IMG/VR virus record: IMGVR_UViG_3300005838_000060
Span: 1-25,835 of that record
DNA from: a virus
DNA length: 25,835 bases
Reading direction: 5' to 3' (one strand)
A program made the position numbers and the translations under genes. This document shows positions 15,763 through 21,622 of the stretch, piece after piece (position 1 is the first letter of the stretch; every line of letters begins with the position of its first letter). Under the pieces are notes generated by a model. It was not told the origin of the DNA. It saw only the letters and a list, made by a program, of their open reading frames with translations, and did no database searches.

Positions 15763-16689
15763 ATGGCTAAAAAGAAAACAACTTTAAAACAAATAGCAGA
15801 ACATATTATAGCTGGAGGATTTGTATCACAGCCAGCAATGATGGATATGGATATGTTTAGAACTAAAATTAAACCCAACAGTGAAGTTAAGACACCTGAT
15901 ATTAAATTAAAAAGTCTTGTTGAAGATGAAACTCACGAACCAGTAAATTCAGGTAAATTTAATCACGCATTGAAAGCATTTCCGAGATTGGGTGAAGCAA
16001 TTTATGGTAAACATGATCTGAAAAGTGTTGCTGAAACTCTTTCTTATTTAGCAAAAACATCTAGACAACATGCTTTAAGTGAAACCGAAGAATGGTTTGA
16101 TAAAATTACTGTTAATCGTAATATGAAAGAATTAGGTGCTCTTTCAGGACAATTTAGTAAAATTTCTTCTGAAGCAAAATCACTACAAGAGAGAATGTCA
16201 GCTTTATATGAAGATATGGGGCATATTATTAATAGATATTATGATTTAGATGAAGCAGATGAGGAAGAATTGGATCCAGTAGGACAGGAAGATGATGACA
16301 TTGATAATGATGGTGATTCAGATGATAGCGATGAATATTTGAGAAATCGTAGAAAAGCTATTGCTAAATCTGTAAAAAAAGAATCTACAGATCCTTGGAA
16401 AGATAGAAAATGGGGTGATCCTTTACCTACTTTAGAAGATTATGTAACATCTACGTTGAAAGAAGAGGATAAAGAGGTAGATGAAGCAGCTAATGACCCA
16501 AAACTTAAAAGTATGAGATCAAAGTTAAGTAAATTAAGACTTAGAATTGCACAAATGGAGAATGAGCCTGGTGGATCTGCAAGAGCTGAAAATCTTAGAA
16601 AACAAAGAGATTCTTTAAGAGATCAAATTGCTAAACTTTCAGGATCAGCTCCAAAACAAGGTAAATGGGCTAAAAAGTTAGGTAAATAG
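15763..16689 (+). CDS. Acidic core-like protein with Asp-rich motif and WGDPLPTLEDY module
   Basis: The product has 308 residues with GGAG before the ATG. The order is: a Lys-rich N-terminus; a helical middle containing KFNHALKAFPRLGEAIYG and LQERMSALYEDMGHIINRYYDLDE; an Asp-rich stretch DDDIDNDGDSDDSDEYL (about 178-194) resembling calcium-binding DxDxDG loops; the peptide KWGDPLPTLEDY (about 216-227); and a C-terminal coiled coil (KLSKLRLRIAQMENE). VDE|A after about residue 242 and LKE|E are possible prohead-protease sites. The WGDPLPTLEDY module recurs at the N-terminus of the next gene. Internal core or assembly role is inferred from position and composition. Confidence 0.75.
   Translation: MAKKKTTLKQIAEHIIAGGFVSQPAMMDMDMFRTKIKPNSEVKTPDIKLKSLVEDETHEPVNSGKFNHALKAFPRLGEAIYGKHDLKSVAETLSYLAKTSRQHALSETEEWFDKITVNRNMKELGALSGQFSKISSEAKSLQERMSALYEDMGHIINRYYDLDEADEEELDPVGQEDDDIDNDGDSDDSDEYLRNRRKAIAKSVKKESTDPWKDRKWGDPLPTLEDYVTSTLKEEDKEVDEAANDPKLKSMRSKLSKLRLRIAQMENEPGGSARAENLRKQRDSLRDQIAKLSGSAPKQGKWAKKLGK
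16411..16443 (+). repeat. 33-nt direct repeat, copy 1
   Basis: This stretch is identical over 33 nt to 16745-16777. It encodes WGDPLPTLEDY near the C-terminal third of the upstream gene. The identity includes third codon positions, suggesting recent duplication or gene conversion. Confidence 0.95.
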
Positions 16690-16693
16690 ATAA

Positions 16694-17392
16694 GTGATTA
16701 AATTAAAAGATATAATAAAAGAATCAAAATGGGCAGACCGTAACTGGGGTGATCCTTTACCTACTTTAGAAGATTATATGACTGAAGCCGAATCAATGAA
16801 ACTACAACCTAAAGGTGGTGGTAAAACAGTTACATTTAAAGATAAAGACAACTATGAAAAAGCTAAAAAATCTGGTGATTATGAAGACCCCGAAGGGTCA
16901 GGAGATGGCGGTGAAAAAGAAGAACCATCTGGTAAATTAGGTGCTGGAGATTTTGAGAGAGATACTGATACTACTCGTGGAGACCCTGATGATTCTTGGG
17001 ATGATGACGAAGGTAAACCAAAACCAAGTGGTGGAGATTTTACAAAAAGTGCTGATTATGATATGTGGTCAGATGATGATCCTGACGCAAAACAAAAAGG
17101 TATGGATAGAGCATCAGGTTTAGCTAAAAAAGGTATGGAAAAACGACCAGGTGGAGAACAAGCAGAAAAAGATTATCAGAAAGCTGACCAAATGATAAAG
17201 AAATACGCTGGTAGAGATATAGAAAAAGCAGAATTTTGGGCAAAGAAAAAGAAGCAGGCATCAGATGCAATGATGGGTGAAATTACAATCAATAGTAAAC
17301 AATATAAAATAATTTCTGAATCTATTAATTCTACAGTATTTGATCCCAAAGGTGAAATTAAAAGTTTCTGGAATAGAATTAAAGATAAATAA
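16694..17392 (+). CDS. Acidic, low-complexity core-like protein with WGDPLPTLEDY module
   Basis: The product has 232 residues and uses a GTG start 4 nt after the previous stop, with AGGT about 10 nt upstream. The GTG keeps the segment IKLKDIIKESKWADRNWGDP, which parallels the upstream gene (KKESTDPWKDRKWGDP). The next ATG at 16778 would lose the shared module, so GTG is preferred. The middle (about 35-150) is rich in Asp, Gly, Glu, Lys and Pro and is probably disordered. The C-terminus is ordered and basic, ending KSFWNRIKDK. SESIN near residue 210 looks like an ESVNE motif without the final Glu. It is probably an interaction partner or paralogue-by-module of the preceding protein, in the prohead core. 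Confidence 0.72.
   Translation: MIKLKDIIKESKWADRNWGDPLPTLEDYMTEAESMKLQPKGGGKTVTFKDKDNYEKAKKSGDYEDPEGSGDGGEKEEPSGKLGAGDFERDTDTTRGDPDDSWDDDEGKPKPSGGDFTKSADYDMWSDDDPDAKQKGMDRASGLAKKGMEKRPGGEQAEKDYQKADQMIKKYAGRDIEKAEFWAKKKKQASDAMMGEITINSKQYKIISESINSTVFDPKGEIKSFWNRIKDK
16745..16777 (+). repeat. 33-nt direct repeat, copy 2
   Basis: This stretch is identical to 16411-16443 and lies 334 nt downstream. It encodes WGDPLPTLEDY at residues 18-28 of the GTG-started protein. Confidence 0.95.
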
Positions 17393-17405
17393 ATAGAGGT
17401 TATAA

Positions 17406-17606
17406 TTGATAGAAGTTAAGGTTAAAAAGAATAACATTGAAAAGGCGTTACGAGAATTTAAGAGAAAAGTTAAAGACTCTAAATTAATGCTAGAATTGTC
17501 TGAAAATAGTTATTATACTAAGCCATCTGTTAAAAATAGGCGGCAAAAGCTAAGAGCTAAGCTCAGAATGAAGCAAAATACAGAAAAAATCAATAATTCT
17601 GACTAA
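17406..17606 (+). CDS. rpsU: Ribosomal protein bS21 homologue, phage-encoded
   Basis: bS21 sits on the 30S subunit near the anti-Shine-Dalgarno end of 16S rRNA and helps mRNA binding. The product has 66 residues, a normal bS21 length. The family pattern is clear: MIEVKVKKNNIEKALREFKR at the N-terminus, then YYTKPSVKNRRQKLRAK, the basic C-terminal helix. It starts at TTG with AGAGG 5 nt upstream. It lies 13 nt after an acidic core-like gene and before the scaffold, surrounded by phage head genes, so it is phage cargo rather than host flanking DNA. bS21 genes are known in some aquatic phage genomes. It may replace host bS21 and bias initiation toward phage mRNAs; that role is inference. Confidence 0.9.
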   Translation: MIEVKVKKNNIEKALREFKRKVKDSKLMLELSENSYYTKPSVKNRRQKLRAKLRMKQNTEKINNSD

Positions 17607-17632
17607 TTTTAGATCTTTTTGTTAAAAAAGTT

Positions 17633-17642
17633 TATATTTATA
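17633..17642 (+). promoter_or_regulatory. TATATTTATA element, putative late promoter of gp22-gp23
   Basis: This is a copy of the recurrent element, 26 nt after the bS21 stop and 129 nt before the scaffold start. It probably drives the abundant scaffold and capsid transcripts. A weak A/T hairpin (CTTTTT 17615-17620 with AAAAAG 17625-17630) lies just upstream. Confidence 0.5.
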
Positions 17643-17652
17643 TAAAAACAAA

Positions 17653-17758
17653 TACACTATGGGGAAAACCTTCCCATCATATAGTGTACCAATGAATATG
17701 TCATATAATAGTTCTCAATAACTATTTTAAATCCAAATAGTGATTATTAATTTAATCA
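17653..17758 (+). promoter_or_regulatory. Structured 5' leader of the scaffold gene (three hairpins)
   Basis: Three successive inverted repeats are visible. First, TACACTAT (17653-17660) pairs with ATAGTGTA (17681-17688), enclosing GGGAA (17662-17666) with TTCCC (17671-17675), loop AACC and a 5-nt bulge on the 3' side. Second, AATAGTT (17707-17713) pairs with AACTATT (17720-17726). Third, TGATTA (17741-17746) pairs with TAATCA (17753-17758), ending just before the AGGAG ribosome site. No T-run follows any hairpin, so these are not simple terminators. They may stabilise or regulate the gp22-gp23 message. An RNA function is inference. Confidence 0.45.
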
Positions 17759-17771
17759 TAGGAGAAAAGTA

Positions 17772-18983
17772 ATGGATGATCTTTTAAAAGAAGCCATTGC
17801 AGATGCAAAAGCAGTTCGTGAAACAGCTCTTGAAAACGCTAAAGTAGCTTTGGAAGAAGCTTTTACACCCCGCTTGAAATCTATGCTTTCTAAGAAAATT
17901 CAATCCGAGATTGAAGACGGAAGTACGGAAGATGAAGTAACAGAGCAGGATGAAGAAGTAGAAGAAGAAGTTCAAGATGAAGGTGTCTATGAAGATGATG
18001 AAGACCCTTCTGATGAATATTCTGATGAATATTCTGAAGAAGAAGCTGAAGAAGAAGAAGCTCCCGAAGAAGAAATGCCAGAAGATGGTATGGAAGAAGA
18101 AGGAGTTATCGAGATTAATGGTGTAAAATATGCACCAGTTGTTTCTGAAGAAGAAGATGAAGAGGGTGAAGAATTTGCCCCTGAAGATGATGAAGAAGTT
18201 GAAGATGATATGGGTGAAGGTGAGGATCTTGATCTAGAAGCCGTTCTGAGAGAATTAGAATCAGAATTGGAAGAAGATGAAGATGCTGATTTTAACGAAG
18301 AATCTGAAACTGATGAATCTGAATCAGTAGATGAAGCTGATGAAGAAGATGAAGATGAAGAAGAAGTCAAAGAAGAAGTTGACAAATCTTCTGGTATCGG
18401 TAAATCTGATAATCACAAAGGCGAATCTGACGAAACTTCTAAAATAGGCGTTCCAGGAAAAGCAAAACACGAATCAGTTGAAATAACTGAAGGTGATGAT
18501 GATCCTGACGTTGAAGAAGTAGAAGAAGAAATTGATTTAGAAGAAGTATTAAGAGCACTTCAAGAAGAAGATGAAGAAGATACTACCTCTGAAGATATGG
18601 AAAATCTTCAAACAGAACTTGACGAGCATCGCGATGTCGTAAAATATCTTCGTTCTAAGTTGAACGAAGTCAACTTACTTAATGCAAAACTTTTGTTCAC
18701 AAATAAACTGTTCAGGTCGTACGGTTTGTCTAATGATCAGAAAATGAAAGTAGTTGAAACGTTTGATAGAGCAAAGAACCTTAGAGAAGTCAAGTTGGTT
18801 TATGCAACTATGGCAGAATCTTTTGTTAATGGCTCTATTAGAGAAGAAATTGTTAAAGAATCAAAAAAGGGGTCAGCTTCAAAACCAGTTGCTAGCACGA
18901 AATCTGAAAAACAGGAACAAGAAATTATTACTGAATCAGATGTAATGAAGCAGCGGTTTAAAAAGTTGGCTAATATCCTTTAA
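17772..18983 (+). CDS. 22: Prohead scaffold (core) protein (T4 gp22-like)
   Basis: This is the major internal scaffold, which guides capsid assembly and is later degraded by the gp21 protease. It has 403 residues, longer than T4 gp22 (269). The N-terminal helix (ADAKAVRETALENAKVALEE, then AFTPRLKSMLSKKI) and the C-terminal part (DVVKYLRSKLNEVNLLNAKL, then NKLFRSYGL and MKQRFKKLANIL) are typical. Between them lies a very acidic expanded stretch (about 40-285) of Glu and Asp. Many (L/I/V)-x-E sites are present, such as LEE29|A and an ESVDE|A, consistent with breakdown into peptides. AGGAG precedes the ATG, and gp23 follows after 15 nt. Confidence 0.92.
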   Translation: MDDLLKEAIADAKAVRETALENAKVALEEAFTPRLKSMLSKKIQSEIEDGSTEDEVTEQDEEVEEEVQDEGVYEDDEDPSDEYSDEYSEEEAEEEEAPEEEMPEDGMEEEGVIEINGVKYAPVVSEEEDEEGEEFAPEDDEEVEDDMGEGEDLDLEAVLRELESELEEDEDADFNEESETDESESVDEADEEDEDEEEVKEEVDKSSGIGKSDNHKGESDETSKIGVPGKAKHESVEITEGDDDPDVEEVEEEIDLEEVLRALQEEDEEDTTSEDMENLQTELDEHRDVVKYLRSKLNEVNLLNAKLLFTNKLFRSYGLSNDQKMKVVETFDRAKNLREVKLVYATMAESFVNGSIREEIVKESKKGSASKPVASTKSEKQEQEIITESDVMKQRFKKLANIL

Positions 18984-18998
18984 ACATGGAGAATTATT

Positions 18999-20633
18999 AT
19001 GTCAAGTAAGGCAATAGCAGAAATTATGGATGGCTATAACCCGCATATTGAGCGTCGGAATGAAACGAAGAAGCTCATAGAAAAGTGGGAAGCTACCGGT
19101 CTGTTAGAAGGTCTCGGAGACGAAAATAAAGTTCATACAATGGCACAGTTGCTTGAAAATCAAGCACGTCAGCTTATTGATGAATCTTCAAGAGTTGGTG
19201 GACCCGGTACAGAAGAATGGAGTGGAGTTGCACTTCCTCTAGTTAGACGTATCTTTGGTGAATTGGCAGCACAGGAATTCGTTTCTGTTCAGCCTATGAA
19301 CCTTCCATCAGGTCTAATTTTCTATCTAGACTTTAAATACGGTACAGCCAATCAAGGCTTTAGCGTTGGAGAAGATGTTTATGGTAACACATCAGCATCT
19401 GGTGATGCAAGTGGTGGTCTTTATGGTGCAGGTAAGTTCGCTTACTCAACCAAGCAGCAGGAAACTGCCGCACAGTCCATTCACGCATCAAGTGTAGCAA
19501 GCGGAACCTATACAACTGGTTCTGTTGCAGCAAGAGATATTGACTATGAACCCGGCTTAACTATTGGAACAGCAGGCGCAGATAACTCACTTAATAAAGT
19601 GACAGTTTCTACCGCAGGTATGACTCGTCCCGATAAAGAAGCAGTTCGTTCAATGGCGATATCTGGTACGGGATTTGATGAGTATTTCCCTGCATATACA
19701 AAACTGTCTGGTTCAGCTAATACTGAAGTAGTTTTCATTGTTAGAAACTCCGCGACAGGAACATTAGGTGACCTGACTGTTAAGTATAGTGCACAACCTA
19801 CCGATTCAACTCGTGGTGACTTTGAAGTTAGCACAAGTGAAGATTGGGCAGGCGATACGGGCGATGTCGGAATTCCAGAAATTGATATTCAGTTAAGACA
19901 AGTTAGCATCGTTGCTAAAACTCGTAAACTGAAAGCAGTATGGACTCCTGAGCTAGCTCAAGATCTTAACGCTTACCATAGTGTTGATGCAGAAGCAGAG
20001 CTTACAGCAATGTTAAGTGAGTACGTTTCGATGGAAATCGATTTGGAAATCCTAGACATGCTTAGAGCAAACGCAGATGCTAAGACCGAATATTGGTCAG
20101 CAAGAGTTGGATATGAACGTCCAACTGGAGGCGGAGCTTTCGCACAGTCAAGTGGTGAATCTAATGCTTATACAAAGGGTGAATGGTTCCAGACTCTTGG
20201 AAACAAAGTCCAAAGTGTAAGTAACGCAATTCATCAGAAAACTCTACGTGGTGGTGCTAACTGGATGGTGGTTTCACCTGAAACAGCAACAATCATAGAG
20301 AGTATTCCTGGATACGCAGCAGACACAGATGGTAATGCATCAAATAGCTCATTTGCAATGGGTGTACAGAAGGTCGGTATGTTGAATAGTCGATATACAG
20401 TTTATAAGAATCCTTATATGTTAGAAAACGTAGTCCTTATTGGATTCCGTGGATCTAACTTCTTAGAAACTGGTGCGGTTTATGCTCCATACGTTCCTTT
20501 GATCATGACACCTCTTGTTTATGATCCAGCTAACTTTACACCTCGTAAAGGGGTAATGACCCGTTATGCTAAGAAAATGGTGAGACCAGAATTTTATGGT
20601 CAAATCGTTGTAGCAGACGTAAACTATGTATAA
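18999..20633 (+). CDS. 23: Major capsid protein (T4 gp23-like)
   Basis: This HK97-fold hexamer subunit of the head has 544 residues, near T4 gp23. The N-terminal region (1-62) is the probable cleaved propeptide: QLIDE|SSRVGGPG fits the gp21 rule, and T4 gp23 is cut after residue 65. Typical segments follow: VALPLVRRIFGELAAQEFVS, VQPMNLPSGLIFYLDF, TRKLKAVWTPELAQDLNAYH, and the C-terminal YAPYVPLIMTPLVYDPANFT. Compared with flanking genes it uses more C/G-ending codons and more CGT for Arg, as expected of a highly expressed gene. It ends shortly before a strong terminator. No separate vertex protein (gp24) gene is seen. Confidence 0.97.
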   Translation: MSSKAIAEIMDGYNPHIERRNETKKLIEKWEATGLLEGLGDENKVHTMAQLLENQARQLIDESSRVGGPGTEEWSGVALPLVRRIFGELAAQEFVSVQPMNLPSGLIFYLDFKYGTANQGFSVGEDVYGNTSASGDASGGLYGAGKFAYSTKQQETAAQSIHASSVASGTYTTGSVAARDIDYEPGLTIGTAGADNSLNKVTVSTAGMTRPDKEAVRSMAISGTGFDEYFPAYTKLSGSANTEVVFIVRNSATGTLGDLTVKYSAQPTDSTRGDFEVSTSEDWAGDTGDVGIPEIDIQLRQVSIVAKTRKLKAVWTPELAQDLNAYHSVDAEAELTAMLSEYVSMEIDLEILDMLRANADAKTEYWSARVGYERPTGGGAFAQSSGESNAYTKGEWFQTLGNKVQSVSNAIHQKTLRGGANWMVVSPETATIIESIPGYAADTDGNASNSSFAMGVQKVGMLNSRYTVYKNPYMLENVVLIGFRGSNFLETGAVYAPYVPLIMTPLVYDPANFTPRKGVMTRYAKKMVRPEFYGQIVVADVNYV

Positions 20634-20655
20634 TAGTTTGGTCAGTTAGTCGTCC

Positions 20656-20670
20656 GAGATTTTTAATCTC
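20656..20670 (+). other. Short hairpin 3' of the capsid gene
   Basis: GAGATT (20656-20661) pairs with AATCTC (20665-20670) around a 3-nt loop, 23 nt after the gp23 stop. No T-run follows. It may act with the terminator downstream as a 3'-end stabiliser. Confidence 0.4.
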
Positions 20671-20680
20671 AAATAAAATA

Positions 20681-20707
20681 AGCCCTCATTTATTGGGGGC
20701 TTTTTTT
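20681..20707 (+). terminator. Rho-independent terminator after gp23
   Basis: AGCCCTC (20681-20687) pairs with GGGGGCT (20695-20701), including one T-G pair, around a 7-nt AT loop. The second arm runs directly into seven T residues (20701-20707). It lies 48 nt after the gp23 stop and separates the capsid genes from the homing endonuclease. Confidence 0.92.
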
Positions 20708-20718
20708 ATGTCCGAAAC

Positions 20719-20726
20719 TATTTATT
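20719..20726 (+). promoter_or_regulatory. Weak TATTTATT promoter-like element
   Basis: It matches the 8-nt core of the element at 13013-13022 and lies between the terminator and the endonuclease start, 17 nt upstream of the ATG. In AT-rich DNA this could be chance. Confidence 0.2.
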
Positions 20727-20743
20727 ACTATATGGAGAGTATT

Positions 20744-21313
20744 ATGGAAATAACAATATACAAAATAACAAGTCCAAGTGGTAAAAACTATATAGGTAGG
20801 ACGCATGGATTTAGTCATAGGATGGCGTCGCATAAGAGTTTAGCTTTTAATGAAAAAACAGTTAAATATAATTACCCATTATACAAATCAATTAGAAAAT
20901 ATGGGTGGGAAAAAATGAAAGTTGAAAAACTTGCAATTTGTTCTAAAAATGATATGTGTGAGGTGGAATTGGCGTATATTATAAAATATGAAGGATTTGA
21001 TGGATACAATACTCAAAGAGATACTACACATGGTGGAGATATGTGGAAAGGAAGAAAAGACACTCCAGAATATAAACAGTTTATAGAAAAAATGAAAGAT
21101 ATAAATACTGGCTACAAAAACGGAATGTATGGTAAAAAACACAATGCTGAAACAATAGTAGAATTAAAAAAGAAAGCAAAAGGTCGTTTTTCACTTCCCT
21201 GGTTTCAAGATAAGTATGGGAAAACAGAGGGTCAAGTTAAATATGATGATAGATGCCTGATGTTAAAAAATAGAGTGGTAAAGAAGGATAAGTATGGAAG
21301 GTTTACAAAATGA
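20744..21313 (+). CDS. Free-standing GIY-YIG homing endonuclease
   Basis: The product has 189 residues from the ATG at 20744, which has GGAG 6 nt upstream. In-frame starts at 20732 and 20708 exist but lie in front of that site. The GIY-YIG nuclease domain (about 1-95) begins IYKITSPSGKNYIGRT, with the catalytic Arg in GRT followed by H and R residues and a Glu in CEVELAYIIKYEG. The C-terminal half has a NUMOD-like DNA-binding element (NGMYGKKHNAETIVELKKK). It lies after the capsid gene's terminator, a typical place for a mobile gene to insert without harm. It is likely self-propagating into related genomes lacking it. Its codon use is AT-rich, unlike gp23. Confidence 0.92.
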   Translation: MEITIYKITSPSGKNYIGRTHGFSHRMASHKSLAFNEKTVKYNYPLYKSIRKYGWEKMKVEKLAICSKNDMCEVELAYIIKYEGFDGYNTQRDTTHGGDMWKGRKDTPEYKQFIEKMKDINTGYKNGMYGKKHNAETIVELKKKAKGRFSLPWFQDKYGKTEGQVKYDDRCLMLKNRVVKKDKYGRFTK

Positions 21314-21534
21314 AAATGACTAAATCAAAATTAAAAGAAATCATTAGAGAAGAAATACTTAACGAGCTGGATTATAAAAAACTCGTTCCAATTCAATTAG
21401 ACAATGTGATGATATCATTAAATAAAATTGGTAGAGCAAATGCACTTGGTAAAGTAAAGGCAGTTAAACGATTTTACATGGATGCATTTAAGAATTTTAA
21501 AACACTTAAAAAATCAATAGATAAATTAACATGA
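21310..21534 (+). CDS. Small basic protein with KLKEIIREEI N-terminus, unknown
   Basis: The product has 74 residues. Its ATGA overlaps the endonuclease stop, and GGAAGG lies 7 nt upstream. The N-terminus KSKLKEIIREEILNEL resembles that of the protein at 8297 and contains LNE|L, fitting a T4-style targeting helix plus protease site. The remainder is Lys-rich and helical. It may be a packaged internal protein. It could have travelled with the endonuclease, but nothing shows this. Family not recognised. Confidence 0.65.
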   Translation: MKMTKSKLKEIIREEILNELDYKKLVPIQLDNVMISLNKIGRANALGKVKAVKRFYMDAFKNFKTLKKSIDKLT

Positions 21535-21560
21535 TATGGAAGATTTACCAGTTAAAATAT

Positions 21561-21574
21561 CCCTATTTATAGGG
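21561..21574 (+). other. Small hairpin between transcription units
   Basis: CCCTA (21561-21565) pairs with TAGGG (21570-21574) around TTTA, 26 nt after the preceding stop. No T-run follows, so terminator function is doubtful. Confidence 0.3.
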
Positions 21575-21579
21575 GGTGT

Positions 21580-21589
21580 TATATTTATA
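21580..21589 (+). promoter_or_regulatory. TATATTTATA element, putative late promoter of the neck genes
   Basis: This copy of the recurrent element lies 33 nt before the start of the gp13-like gene, which has its own TTTAGGAG ribosome site. It comes directly after the small hairpin. Confidence 0.5.
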
Positions 21590-21622
21590 GATGAAGAAAT
21601 ATATATATTTTAGGAGATTATA

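Noticed and set aside
16941-17123. Second + strand open frame inside the acidic gene
   Set aside because: It is out of frame within a clearly coding region, lacks a ribosome site, and its Met/Ile/Leu-rich composition is typical of a frame-shifted reading of GAT-rich DNA.
17406-17606. bS21 as evidence of host chromosome or assembly chimera
   Set aside because: Both sides are phage head genes on the same strand with matching spacing and base composition, so it is part of the phage genome.
17653-17688. Leader hairpin as a rho-independent terminator for bS21
   Set aside because: No T-run follows the 3' arm, and a promoter-like element lies just upstream, so it is more likely within the gp22 transcript.
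17987-18385. Long Ser-rich open frame on the - strand
   Set aside because: It is the antisense of the Glu/Asp codon runs in gp22 (GAA and GAT read backwards give Ser codons). No ribosome site and no plausible protein composition.
19544-19834. - strand open frame within the capsid gene
   Set aside because: It lies fully within gp23 and has no independent signals; it is a shadow of codon bias.
20693-20743. Upstream start for the homing endonuclease (TTG at 20693 or ATG at 20708)
   Set aside because: The TTG lies within the terminator stem and the ATG directly follows its T-run without a ribosome site. The ATG at 20744 has GGAG and begins at the GIY-YIG domain.
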